A DNA stretch of 64,000 nt, from NCBI RefSeq assembly GCF_025336485.1, contig NZ_JAODAB010000013.1, positions 1 through 64,000 on the forward strand. The letters run 5' to 3'. How positions within the stretch are numbered: the first letter of the stretch is position 1; each line of letters opens with the position of its first letter. Below, in pieces: positions 29,926-38,455 of this stretch. Both the position numbers and the translations under genes were made by a program. The DNA is from Pseudomonas citri (GTDB lineage Bacteria > Pseudomonadota > Gammaproteobacteria > Pseudomonadales > Pseudomonadaceae). The notes under the pieces are model-generated. The model did not search any database, was not told the origin of the DNA, and saw only the letters and a program-made list of their open reading frames with translations.

Positions 29926-30411
29926 ATGCCGAAACACCTGCTCATTCCCCAGGGCGACTTCCCTCCTGTCGGCCTGGGCCGTCGCCTGGCCGCGATGTTC
30001 TATGACTTCCTGCTGTGCACGGCACTGTTGATCGTCACCAGCGGTGTCTACAAGATGATCCAGATGTCGATCATCGGCGAAGAAAAAATGCGCACCCTGA
30101 CCGAATCCGGCGCACTGGATGGCGACCCGCTGCTGTCCACCGTGCTGCTGTTCGTGCTGTTCGGCTTCTTCGCCAAGTTCTGGACCCACAACGGCCAGAC
30201 CCTGGGCATGCAGGTCTGGCGCATCCGTGTGCAAAACGCCGATGGCACGGCCATCAGCCTATGGCAGGCATTGTTGCGGTTCGTGGTTTCGATTGCGTCG
30301 TTACTGCTGCTGGGGATGGGCTTTGTCTGGGCGTTGTTCGACAAGCAGAAGCGCGGTTGGCATGACATCTACTCCAACACGCAACTGGTGCGGATTCCCA
30401 AGAAAAAATAG
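29926..30411 (+). CDS. RDD family membrane protein
   Basis: A 161-residue inner-membrane protein with the RDD-domain pattern: GLGRRLAAMFYDFLLCTALL for the first span, a second span near 66-85 (STVLLFVLFGFFAKFW), then GQTLGMQVWRIRV and a third span near 112-132. The function of the family is generally unknown; some members affect ion tolerance. Short gap to the terminator upstream, so it likely has its own promoter. Confidence 0.85.
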   Translation: MPKHLLIPQGDFPPVGLGRRLAAMFYDFLLCTALLIVTSGVYKMIQMSIIGEEKMRTLTESGALDGDPLLSTVLLFVLFGFFAKFWTHNGQTLGMQVWRIRVQNADGTAISLWQALLRFVVSIASLLLLGMGFVWALFDKQKRGWHDIYSNTQLVRIPKKK

Positions 30412-30416
30412 ACGCA

Positions 30417-30487
30417 GCGGCAAGCTGCAAGCCTCAACTTTTAAAGCTTGCAGCTCGCAGCTCGCAGCTCGCAACTTGCCGCTTGCG
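30417..30487. repeat. REP-like element with 7-bp tandem units
   Basis: GCGGCAAGCTGCAAGC (30417-30432) pairs with GCTTGCAGCTCGC (from 30446). The right arm then runs into tandem AGCTCGC units and related AACTTGC and CGCTTGC copies up to 30487. It fills the space between the converging RDD and nadA genes and shares its core with the element at 26598. Confidence 0.7.
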
Positions 30488-30489
30488 AC

Positions 30490-31548
30490 TCAGGCATTCC
30501 CCGCCAGCTTCATCCGCGCAGCCTGGGTGAAGTCCAGCATGCGCTTGAGTGGGCGAATGGCCTGGGGGATCAGCGCCGGGTCGACGAAGATCTCGTTGGA
30601 GCCTTCCTGCAGGCACTTGAGCGTGCGTTCCAGGGTGTTCATCGCCATCCACGGGCAGTGGGCGCAACTGCGGCAAGCCGCACCATTGCCGGCCGTGGGG
30701 GCTTCGATGAAGACCTTGTCCGGGCACAACTGCTGCATCTTGTAGAAAATGCCGCGGTCGGTCGCGACGATCAGCGTCTTGTGCGGCAGGCTCTGGGCCG
30801 CCGCGATCAACTGGCTGGTGGAGCCCACCGCGTCCGCCAGCGCAATGACCGATGCCGGTGACTCGGGGTGCACCAGGATCGCCGCGTCCGGGTACAACGC
30901 CTTCATGTCCTCCAGCTGCTTGGACTTGAACTCCTCGTGGACGATGCAAGCGCCGTCCCAGAGCAGCATGTCGGCGCCGGTCTTGTTCTGGATGTAGGTC
31001 CCCAGGTGCTTGTCCGGGCCCCAGATGATCGTCTCGCCGTTGTCCATCAGGCTCTCGACGATTTCCAATGCGCAACTGGACGTCACCACCCAGTCGGCAC
31101 GCGCCTTGACCGCCGCCGACGTGTTGGCATACACCACCACCGTGCGTTCCGGATGCTGGTCGCAAAACGCCGAGAACTCGTCCACCGGGCACCCCAGGTC
31201 CAGGGAGCAGGTGGCCTCGAGGGTCGGCATCAGGACGCGTTTCTCGGGGTTGAGGATCTTGGCGGTTTCCCCCATGAACCGGACCCCGGCCACCACCACG
31301 GTCTTGGCCGGGTGGGCGTTGCCGAAGCGGGCCATTTCCAGGGAGTCGGACACGCAGCCACCGGTCTCTTCGGCCAAGGCCTGGATGATCGGGTCGCAGT
31401 AGAAGTGCGCGACCAGCACCGCGTCCTGAGCCTTGAGCTCGGCGGCGATGGCAGCGCGGTACCAGGCCTCTTGCTCGGCGGACAGCGGCTTGGGCTGCTT
31501 GGCGTCGAGGTGGGCCTGGACCAGAAGGCGTTCGGAAATTTGCGTCAT
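30490..31548 (-). CDS. nadA: quinolinate synthase A
   Basis: [4Fe-4S] enzyme of 352 residues that condenses iminoaspartate with dihydroxyacetone phosphate to quinolinate in NAD synthesis. Family blocks AHFYCDPIIQALAEETGG, GVRFMGETAKIL and cluster cysteines in TLEATCSLDLGCP and CRSCAHCPWMAMN are present. Start at MTQISERLLVQAH (31548); the 40 upstream in-frame residues lack family features. It marks the right border of the core block before the accessory region; the next minus-strand gene is 6.9 kb away. Confidence 0.95.
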   Translation of the reverse strand: MTQISERLLVQAHLDAKQPKPLSAEQEAWYRAAIAAELKAQDAVLVAHFYCDPIIQALAEETGGCVSDSLEMARFGNAHPAKTVVVAGVRFMGETAKILNPEKRVLMPTLEATCSLDLGCPVDEFSAFCDQHPERTVVVYANTSAAVKARADWVVTSSCALEIVESLMDNGETIIWGPDKHLGTYIQNKTGADMLLWDGACIVHEEFKSKQLEDMKALYPDAAILVHPESPASVIALADAVGSTSQLIAAAQSLPHKTLIVATDRGIFYKMQQLCPDKVFIEAPTAGNGAACRSCAHCPWMAMNTLERTLKCLQEGSNEIFVDPALIPQAIRPLKRMLDFTQAARMKLAGNA

Positions 31549-31777
31549 GTTTCGCAAGACCTGCAAGCGCGTATCGCGCGAAAGTCGAGTATACACCCGG
31601 CTCCGGACCACTCGGGTACCGCCGGGAAAGTGGGTGTCAATCAGGCACGGGACAACTGAAGCGGGCAAGGCTACAGAATATCCCCTCGATGCAAAAGATC
31701 ATTCTGACCTGTGCCCCAACCGGCGCATCAGGGCATAAGGCGGAACCAGGAAATGGCTGACTTCCCACCCCGTCAAG

Positions 31778-31793
31778 CTGACTGAAATGTAAT
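31778..31793 (+). promoter_or_regulatory. putative CopR box upstream of copA
   Basis: CTGACTGAAATGTAAT resembles the cop box (CTGAC...GAAATGTAAT) bound by CopR in pseudomonads. It is 94 bases before copA in the 338-base gap 31549-31886, which has no gene. Confidence 0.5.
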
Positions 31794-31886
31794 CACTCGC
31801 CTCGCCCACCTGTGTCATCTTTCGTTCAAACCTGCTGCGGGCAATCCCCCCCTGCACGCAGCGAATCGACTGACGGACTTCTATCG

Positions 31887-33695
31887 ATGCAAACCAAAAC
31901 TTCCCGACGAACCTTCGTCAAGGGCGTGGTTGCCGGCGGCCTCCTCAGTGGCCTGGGCTTGTGGCGCACGCCCGTCTGGGCGATCACCAGCCCGGGCCAG
32001 CCCAATGCACTGAGCGGCACCGAGTTCGACTTGTTCATCGGCGAAAGCCCGGTCAATTTCACCGGCACCGCCCGCACGGCCCAGACCATCAACGGGGGCA
32101 TTCCCGGACCGTTGCTGCGCTGGCGCGAGGGCGACACCGTGACACTGCGGGTACGCAACCGCCTGAATGAGACCACGTCCATCCATTGGCACGGCATCCT
32201 GCTGCCGGCCAACATGGACGGCGTCCCCGGGCTGAGCTTCAAAGGTATCGAACCCGACGGCCTGTACGTTTATCAGTTCAAGGTCCGGCAGAACGGCACC
32301 TACTGGTACCACAGTCACTCCGGCTTCCAGGAGCAATCCGGGGTCTACGGCCCGCTGGTGATCGACGCAAAGGAACCCGAGCCGTTCCAATACGAGCGGG
32401 ACTATGTGGTGATGCTCACCGACTGGACCGATGAAGACCCCGCCGGCGTCCTGCGCAAGCTCAAGAAGCAGTCGGACTACTACAACTACAACAAGCGCAC
32501 CGTCGGCGATTTCATCGACGATGTGAGCAAGAACGGCTGGTCCGCGACCGTGGCCGATCGCAAGATGTGGGCTGAAATGAGGATGAATCCCACTGACCTC
32601 TCCGACGTCAGCGGCGCCACCTACACCTATCTCATGAACGGCCAGGCGCCGGACATGAACTGGACTGGCCTGTTCAAGCCCGGCGAGCGCTTGCGCCTGC
32701 GCCTGATCAACGGCTCGTCCATGACCTACTTCGACGTGCGCATCCCCGGCCTGAAAATGACCGTGGTGGCCGCCGACGGGCAATACGTCAAACCCGTCAG
32801 CGTCGACGAGCTCCGGATCGCCGTGGCCGAAACCTACGACGTCATTGTCGAGCCGACCGCCGAGGCCTACACCTTGTTCGCCCAATCGATGGACCGCACC
32901 GGCTACGCTCGCGGCACCCTCGCCACCCGTACCGGCCTTTCGGCACCCGTGCCCCCCCTGGACCCAAGGCCGCAACTGACCATGGACGACATGGGCATGG
33001 ACGGGATGGATCACGGCAGCATGAGCGGCATGGATCACGGCTCGATGCAGGGCATGTCGGGAATGGATCACAGCCAGATGCAAGGCATGGATCACAGCAA
33101 CATGCAGGGCATGGACACCATGACGGGGATGGACCACGGCGCCATGCAAGACATGGGCGGCATGGGCGGCATGCAGTCCCATCCGGACTCGGAAAAGGAC
33201 AACCCGCTGGTGGACATGCAAGCCATGAGCGTCACCCCCAAGCTGGACGATCCTGGCCTGGGCCTGCGCAACAACGGGCGCAAGGTGCTCACTTATTCAG
33301 ATCTGCGCAGCACCTTTGCCGACCCGGATGGCCGTGAGCCGGGTCGCACTCTTGAACTGCACTTGACCGGGCACATGGAAAAATTCGCCTGGTCGTTCAA
33401 TGGTGTGAAGTTTTCCGATGCCGCACCGCTGCTGCTCAAGTACGGCGAGCGCCTGCGCATCGTGCTGATCAACGACACCATGATGACCCACCCCATCCAC
33501 CTGCACGGCATGTGGAGCGACCTGGAGGACGAAAACGGCGCGTTCATGGTCCGCAAGCACACCATCGATGTACCGCCAGGTTCCAAACGCAGCTACCGCG
33601 TCACGGCCGATGCCCTTGGGCGCTGGGCCTATCATTGCCACCTGTTGTTTCACATGGAGATGGGCATGTTCCGCGAAGTTCGGGTACAGGAATGA
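31887..33695 (+). CDS. copA: multicopper oxidase, copper resistance protein A
   Basis: Periplasmic oxidase of 602 residues that sequesters copper and oxidises Cu(I). A twin-arginine signal (TSRRTFVKGVVAGGLL) exports it folded. Copper ligands appear as HWHG, WYHSHS, HPIHLHG and the type-1 block YHCHLLFHMEMGMF. Residues about 370-430 are a Met/Asp/His-rich insert built of MDHGSM, MQGMDH and similar units that should bind several copper ions. Start at MQTKTSRRTF (31887). First gene of copABCD; ten bases before copB. Confidence 0.95.
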   Translation: MQTKTSRRTFVKGVVAGGLLSGLGLWRTPVWAITSPGQPNALSGTEFDLFIGESPVNFTGTARTAQTINGGIPGPLLRWREGDTVTLRVRNRLNETTSIHWHGILLPANMDGVPGLSFKGIEPDGLYVYQFKVRQNGTYWYHSHSGFQEQSGVYGPLVIDAKEPEPFQYERDYVVMLTDWTDEDPAGVLRKLKKQSDYYNYNKRTVGDFIDDVSKNGWSATVADRKMWAEMRMNPTDLSDVSGATYTYLMNGQAPDMNWTGLFKPGERLRLRLINGSSMTYFDVRIPGLKMTVVAADGQYVKPVSVDELRIAVAETYDVIVEPTAEAYTLFAQSMDRTGYARGTLATRTGLSAPVPPLDPRPQLTMDDMGMDGMDHGSMSGMDHGSMQGMSGMDHSQMQGMDHSNMQGMDTMTGMDHGAMQDMGGMGGMQSHPDSEKDNPLVDMQAMSVTPKLDDPGLGLRNNGRKVLTYSDLRSTFADPDGREPGRTLELHLTGHMEKFAWSFNGVKFSDAAPLLLKYGERLRIVLINDTMMTHPIHLHGMWSDLEDENGAFMVRKHTIDVPPGSKRSYRVTADALGRWAYHCHLLFHMEMGMFREVRVQE

Positions 33696-33705
33696 GGAGC
33701 AGATC

Positions 33706-34644
33706 ATGACCCCTGTTTTTCAATATTCCACGTTGTCGATGGCGCTGGTTGCCAGCCTTGCCTGGGGCACCCCGGCCTGGGCCGCCAGCCACCAGATGCA
33801 AGGCGATCACAGCCAGATGCCGGGCATGGACCACAACCAGATGCAAGGCATGGACTCGATGCAAGGTATGGAACCCATGCAGGGCATGGAGCCAATGCAA
33901 ACAATGGAACCGATGCAATCGGCCCCCACCCGCAGCCGCACGCCCATCCCTGAACTGACCGCCGCCGACCGTGCGGCTGTCTATGAGGACCATGGCGGCC
34001 ACATGATGCAAGACAACGCCATCCACTCGTTCTTTCTTATCGATCAACTGGAATGGCAGGACGCCGATGACGGCAGCGCCCTGAGCTGGGACGCCTCAGG
34101 TTGGATCGGTGGCGACATCGACCGTTTGTGGCTGCGCTCCGAAGGCGAGCGCACCAACGGCAAGACCGAAAAAGCCGAGCTCCAGGCCTTGTGGGGCCAT
34201 GCCGTCAGCCCCTGGTGGGACGTGGTGGCGGGCGTGCGCCAGGACTTCAAGCCGGGCGACCCGCAAACCTGGGCCGCCCTCGGTGTGCAAGGCATGGCGC
34301 TCTACAACTTCGAAGCCGAGGCGACCGCGTTCATCGGTGAAGGCGGCCAGAGCGCGGCGCGCCTGGAGGGCGACTATGACATCTTGTTGACCAACCGCCT
34401 GATCCTGCAGCCCACCGCCGAAGCCAATTTCTACGGCAAGAACGATCCCGCTCGAGGCGTCGGCTCGGGGCTGTCGGACACCGAAGTCGGCGTACGGCTG
34501 CGTTATGAAATACGCCGCGAATTCGCCCCCTACATTGGCGTCACCTGGAATCGGCTCTACGGCAACACCGCCGACTACGCCCGGGAAGAAGGCGAAGACC
34601 GCAGCGAAGCCCGCCTGGTATTGGGCGTGCGCATGTGGTTCTGA
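33706..34644 (+). CDS. copB: copper resistance protein B (outer membrane)
   Basis: Outer-membrane protein of 312 residues. A Sec signal ends near TPAWAAS, followed by a Met-rich tract (residues about 28-75) of repeated MQGM, MDHNQM and MEPM units, then a beta-barrel region ending in an aromatic residue (LVLGVRMWF), as outer-membrane proteins do. GAGGAG precedes the ATG at 33706. It acts with CopA in copper binding. The Met-rich tract resembles that of CopA. Confidence 0.93.
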   Translation: MTPVFQYSTLSMALVASLAWGTPAWAASHQMQGDHSQMPGMDHNQMQGMDSMQGMEPMQGMEPMQTMEPMQSAPTRSRTPIPELTAADRAAVYEDHGGHMMQDNAIHSFFLIDQLEWQDADDGSALSWDASGWIGGDIDRLWLRSEGERTNGKTEKAELQALWGHAVSPWWDVVAGVRQDFKPGDPQTWAALGVQGMALYNFEAEATAFIGEGGQSAARLEGDYDILLTNRLILQPTAEANFYGKNDPARGVGSGLSDTEVGVRLRYEIRREFAPYIGVTWNRLYGNTADYAREEGEDRSEARLVLGVRMWF

Positions 34645-34697
34645 GCCACTGACCTGTTTCACTCAAAACTAAAAAACCGAGCTGTAGGAGTCCTTGC

Positions 34698-35084
34698 ATG
34701 TCACTCATCAAAACCGCTGTTGTTGCTGTCGCCTTGTCCACCGGCCTGTTGGTCAGTGGTCTGGCCCAGGCCCATCCGAAACTGCTGTCCTCTACCCCCG
34801 CCGAGGGCGCCGAAGGTGCGGCACCGGCAAAGATCGAGCTGCACTTTTCCGAAAACCTGATGACCAAGTTTTCCGGTGCCAAGCTGCTGATGACCGAGAT
34901 GCCCGGCATGGCGGCGCATTCGCCCATGCCCATGCCAGCCAAGGTCTCCGGCAGCGATGACCCGAAAACCATGGTCATTGTCCCGAATGGTCCCCTCACC
35001 GCCGGCACCTATCAGGTCCAGTGGCGTGCGGTGTCGTCGGACACTCACCCCATCAACGGCAACATCACGTTCAAGGTGAAGTGA
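34698..35084 (+). CDS. copC: periplasmic copper chaperone CopC
   Basis: A 128-residue periplasmic protein with a signal peptide ending SGLAQAH. The mature N-terminal His, which helps bind Cu(II), is HPKLLSSTPAEGA. A short Met-rich loop (TEMPGMAAHSPMPMPA) can bind Cu(I), and DTHPINGN carries a second histidine. TAGGAG precedes the start. It passes copper to CopD. Confidence 0.93.
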   Translation: MSLIKTAVVAVALSTGLLVSGLAQAHPKLLSSTPAEGAEGAAPAKIELHFSENLMTKFSGAKLLMTEMPGMAAHSPMPMPAKVSGSDDPKTMVIVPNGPLTAGTYQVQWRAVSSDTHPINGNITFKVK

Positions 35085-35088
35085 GTTG

Positions 35089-36000
35089 ATGAGCGACTCG
35101 ATCAACATCGCACTGCGCTTCGCGCTGTACCTGGATCTGATGTTGCTGTTCGGCCTGGCCGCATTTGGCCTGTACGCCCTGCGCGGCCAGGAGCGGGTCT
35201 CAGGCGCGCAGCTGCCTTTCGCGCCGCTGCTGGTGGGCTCGGCAGTGCTCGGCGGCTTGCTCTCCCTGGCCGCCATGGCGTGCATGGCCTGGGCCATGAG
35301 CGGCGCGGCGGACTGGACCGAGCTATGGCCGCACATTGAAATGATGGTGCTGGAGACCGATGTCGGTTTGACTTGGACGCTACGGATCGCGGCGCTGCTG
35401 CTGGCCGGTTTCGCCGTGACGCTCAATAAACGTTGGCCGACCATCAGCCTGGGCCTGGTCACGCTGGCCGGGGCCGTGGCGTTGGCGACACTGGCCTGGG
35501 CCGGGCATGGCGCCATGGACGAAGGCGCGCGCCGTAATGGGCACTTCATCACCGACTTCCTCCACCTGTGGGCGGCCGGTGGCTGGGTCGGTGCCCTGGC
35601 CGCGTTTGCCCTGCTGCTTCGCCAGGCCGAACCTCGCTTGTCGGTACTGGCCCGGACGTTGATCGGGTTTGAAAGCATCGGGGCGTTGATCGTGGTGATC
35701 CTCAGCGTGACGGGCTTGGTGAATTACCTGTTCATCGTCGGTCCAAGCGTCGAAGGATTGTTCGACAGCACTTATGGCCAGTTGCTGGTGCTCAAGCTCA
35801 TCCTGTTCGCGGTCATGCTGGTGTTCGCTGCGCTGAACCGCTTTCACCTGAGCCCGCAGCTGGAACAGGCCAGGCAAACCGATGAACACCGTATCGCCGT
35901 GAGGGCGTTGCGGCGCAGCATGGTGCTTGAGTTCTCTGTAGCGGCGGTCATCCTGGCTTTGGTGGCCTGGTTGGGTACGTTGAGCCCGGCCATGGAATAG
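35089..36000 (+). CDS. copD: copper resistance protein D (inner membrane)
   Basis: Inner-membrane protein of 303 residues with about eight spans, thought to carry copper across the inner membrane together with CopC. Family features include WAGHGAM and FLHLWAAGGWVGAL with conserved histidines. Start at ATG 35089, four bases after copC; TTG one codon earlier is an alternative. Last gene of copABCD; no copRS sensor genes are in the window. Confidence 0.92.
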   Translation: MSDSINIALRFALYLDLMLLFGLAAFGLYALRGQERVSGAQLPFAPLLVGSAVLGGLLSLAAMACMAWAMSGAADWTELWPHIEMMVLETDVGLTWTLRIAALLLAGFAVTLNKRWPTISLGLVTLAGAVALATLAWAGHGAMDEGARRNGHFITDFLHLWAAGGWVGALAAFALLLRQAEPRLSVLARTLIGFESIGALIVVILSVTGLVNYLFIVGPSVEGLFDSTYGQLLVLKLILFAVMLVFAALNRFHLSPQLEQARQTDEHRIAVRALRRSMVLEFSVAAVILALVAWLGTLSPAME

Positions 36001-36004
36001 CATT

Positions 36005-36094
36005 TGCGGGAGCGGGTCTGCTTGCGAAAACGGCGTGTCTGTCACGTAGAGGCTGAATGTGCCGCCGTCTTCGCGGGTAAGCTCGGCTCCCACA
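36005..36094. repeat. REP doublet (REPIN-like)
   Basis: TGCGGGAGCGGGTCTGCTTGCG at the left is inverted against CGCGGGTAAGCTCGGCTCCCACA at the right, about 40 bases apart, just after copD. Same family as 6290 and 10570. Confidence 0.75.
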
Positions 36095-36199
36095 GGGTGA
36101 TGAGCATTTAATCTTTCAATATTCCTGCCCAGTTTTCAGTTTGCCCCGGTCCTCCTTTCTCGGCCTAAATGGCATTTTTTTATCAGCCAAGGCTCCGTT

Positions 36200-37387
36200 A
36201 TGGAAAACGTTCGAACTTCAAGCACCCATGCCGTCTGGTTGATGGTCAGTGTGGTGTTGGTGGCGCTGAACCTGCGACCTTCGATGGCGGCGGTCGGACC
36301 GTTGTTGTCAGCCATTCGCGGCGAGGTGCCGTTGAGTTTCAGCACCGCTTCATTGCTGACCATGTTGCCCGTCATGGCGATGGGCCTGGCGATGTTCCTG
36401 GGCATGCGCATTGCCCTGCGTATCGGCGAACACCGCACCATCGTGCTCTCGCTATTGATCATCGGCATTGCAACGGCGTCGCGCCTGTACCTGGACAGCG
36501 CCGCCGAGCTGATTATCAGCGCCGTGGTGGCCGGGGTCGGAATCGCGTTGATTCAGGCGGTCATGCCGGCCGTGATCAAATCGCGCTACTCTGACAACGT
36601 CTCGCTGTTCATGGGGCTGTATGTCACCTCGATCATGGGGGGGGCAGCACTGGCGGCCTCATTTTCCCCCTTCGTCCTGACACAAACCGGTAGCTGGCGT
36701 ATCGCCCTGGCGATCTGGGCGGTGCTGGCACTGGTCGCACTGGGATGCTGGTACGCCCAGCGCTCGGCCGTCACGCCGTTACCCGACGCCCCGAGCCGGA
36801 ACAAGGAGTCGTTCTTCGCCAATGGACGAGCCTGGCTGCTGGCGATTTTCTTCGGCCTGGGCACCGCGTCCTACACCTGCGTACTGGCTTGGCTCGCGCC
36901 GTACTACGTGGAAAAAGGTTGGAGCGAACAGCACGCGGGCCTGTTGCTGGGGTTCCTGACGGCTATGGAAGTGCTCTCGGGCCTCGTCACCCCCGCAATC
37001 GCCAACCGCAGCCAGGACAAGCGCCTGGTACTGACCGTTCTGCTGGCCCTGATCATGGGCGGTTTCTGCGGCCTGATCCTCAGCCCCGAACGCTTCAGCC
37101 TGCTGTGGCCCTGCCTGCTGGGACTGGGCATCGGCGGCCTGTTCCCGATGAGCCTGATCGTGTCCCTCGACCACCTGGACAACCCACGCCGTGCCGGTGG
37201 CCTGACGGCGTTTGTGCAAGGCATCGGCTATCTGATCGCTGGGCTTTCACCCCTGATCGCCGGGATGATCCGCGATCAGTTGGGCAGCTTCGAATGGGCC
37301 TGGTGGTCGCTTACCGCAGTCATGGCGCTGATGATCCTGATGGTGTTGCGCTTCAATCCCAAGCAGTACGCGCGGCACATCAGCTAG
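36200..37387 (+). CDS. CynX/NimT-type MFS transporter
   Basis: A 395-residue major-facilitator protein with about twelve spans. The N-terminal LMVSVVLVALNLRPSMAAVGPL fragment (LNLRP motif) is typical of the CynX/NimT group, which includes cyanate and nitroimidazole transporters. Substrate cannot be told. AAGG precedes the ATG. A terminator follows, so it is a single-gene unit. Confidence 0.86.
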   Translation: MENVRTSSTHAVWLMVSVVLVALNLRPSMAAVGPLLSAIRGEVPLSFSTASLLTMLPVMAMGLAMFLGMRIALRIGEHRTIVLSLLIIGIATASRLYLDSAAELIISAVVAGVGIALIQAVMPAVIKSRYSDNVSLFMGLYVTSIMGGAALAASFSPFVLTQTGSWRIALAIWAVLALVALGCWYAQRSAVTPLPDAPSRNKESFFANGRAWLLAIFFGLGTASYTCVLAWLAPYYVEKGWSEQHAGLLLGFLTAMEVLSGLVTPAIANRSQDKRLVLTVLLALIMGGFCGLILSPERFSLLWPCLLGLGIGGLFPMSLIVSLDHLDNPRRAGGLTAFVQGIGYLIAGLSPLIAGMIRDQLGSFEWAWWSLTAVMALMILMVLRFNPKQYARHIS

Positions 37388-37413
37388 CGGAACCGTTCGC
37401 GTCACTGAAAAAA

Positions 37414-37442
37414 GGGCCGCAATGAATGCGGCCCTGTCTTTA
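37414..37442 (+). terminator. terminator of MFS gene
   Basis: GGGCCGCA / TGCGGCCC stem with a short loop and a T-rich tail, 27 bases after the stop. Confidence 0.85.
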
Positions 37443-37516
37443 TCCCCCTACCCATGACGGCCGACGGACTTGCCCATCATGACGTTCCAGTTCTCGAACA
37501 GAGGAATAAGACCTTG

Positions 37517-38428
37517 ATGAAACACGTCGGTTTTGCAGCCGCTCACTGGGGCATGCTGATCTGGGCAATGCTGATCGCCTCGTCGTTCTTCGCAGCGGCT
37601 CAGGTCAGCCATTCGATCGACCCGATTCTGCTCACGGGCTTGCGACTGCTGTTTTCGACCTTGCTGTTCCTGCCGCTGTTGTTGCTGAAAAACACCACGC
37701 CCATCACCCTCAAAGGGTTGCTGGCCCACGCAGTGCTTGGCCTGTTGCTGGCGACCTATTTTGGTTCGTTGTTCGAGGCTTTGCGCTACACCTCGGCGGT
37801 CAATACCGCGACACTGTACACACTGGTGCCATTGATGACCTTGTTCTTCGAGGTGTTCCTGCTGCCCAGTCCAAACCTCAAGACCCGCTTGCTGCCCATG
37901 CTGATCGCGGCGGCCGGCGCCGTCTTGCTGACGCTCAAGGGCGCGGTGCCGGGGCAGATGCCGGCGCTGTATCCGGTGCTGGTATTCGGTGCCGGTTGCG
38001 TGGCGATGGCACTGTACTCACCCCTTAGCCAGCGATTCAAGGCCAAGGCGCTCCAGGGACGAGATCCGGTGGCGATGACGTTCTGGAACATGCTGTTCGG
38101 CTCGCTGTTTCTACTGGTGTTCTGCCTGTTCAGCGGCGGCTGGCGCAGCGGCCTGCAATTGTCGATGCTGGATATCGGCTGGCTGGTGTACCTGGCTCTG
38201 TTCGGTACCCTTGCCACGTTCTGGCTGTTGCACCGGGCCATCGGGGTGATCGCACCGTCCACGGTGATTTCCTACGTGTACCTCAACACCCTGTTCGTGA
38301 CGCTGCTCAACTGGTTCTGGCTCAGACAGCAACCGATGGCGCTCGAGATCATCGGTGCCGGGCTGGTAGGCGTAGGGATGCTGGCGCTGGTGATTTCAAG
38401 CCGTAATGCCAGAACCGTTACGGCTTGA
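37517..38428 (+). CDS. EamA/DMT family transporter
   Basis: A 303-residue drug/metabolite transporter with ten spans and the two EamA repeats (first ending near residue 135, second near 290; WLLHRAIGVIAPSTVISYVY in the second). Start at MKHVGFAAAHWG (37517), preceded by AGAGGAA; an in-frame ATG at 37454 lacks a ribosome site. It converges on the biosynthetic operon, so it could export that product, but nothing in the sequence proves a link. Confidence 0.87.
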   Translation: MKHVGFAAAHWGMLIWAMLIASSFFAAAQVSHSIDPILLTGLRLLFSTLLFLPLLLLKNTTPITLKGLLAHAVLGLLLATYFGSLFEALRYTSAVNTATLYTLVPLMTLFFEVFLLPSPNLKTRLLPMLIAAAGAVLLTLKGAVPGQMPALYPVLVFGAGCVAMALYSPLSQRFKAKALQGRDPVAMTFWNMLFGSLFLLVFCLFSGGWRSGLQLSMLDIGWLVYLALFGTLATFWLLHRAIGVIAPSTVISYVYLNTLFVTLLNWFWLRQQPMALEIIGAGLVGVGMLALVISSRNARTVTA

Positions 38429-38432
38429 AATC
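38392..38432. repeat. 15-bp perfect inverted repeat over EamA stop
   Basis: GATTTCAAGCCGTAA and its exact complement TTACGGCTTGAAATC are 11 bases apart; the second arm contains the EamA stop codon. There is no T-run on either strand. It sits where the EamA gene and the biosynthetic operon converge and may separate the two transcripts. Confidence 0.8.
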
Positions 38433-38455
38433 GCCCCAGGCTTTGTACGTTGGCG

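Noticed and set aside
33000..33940. Repeated sequence that might be taken for a CRISPR-like array
   Set aside because: The repeats are in frame, encode Met/His-rich units in CopA and CopB, and lack unique spacers.
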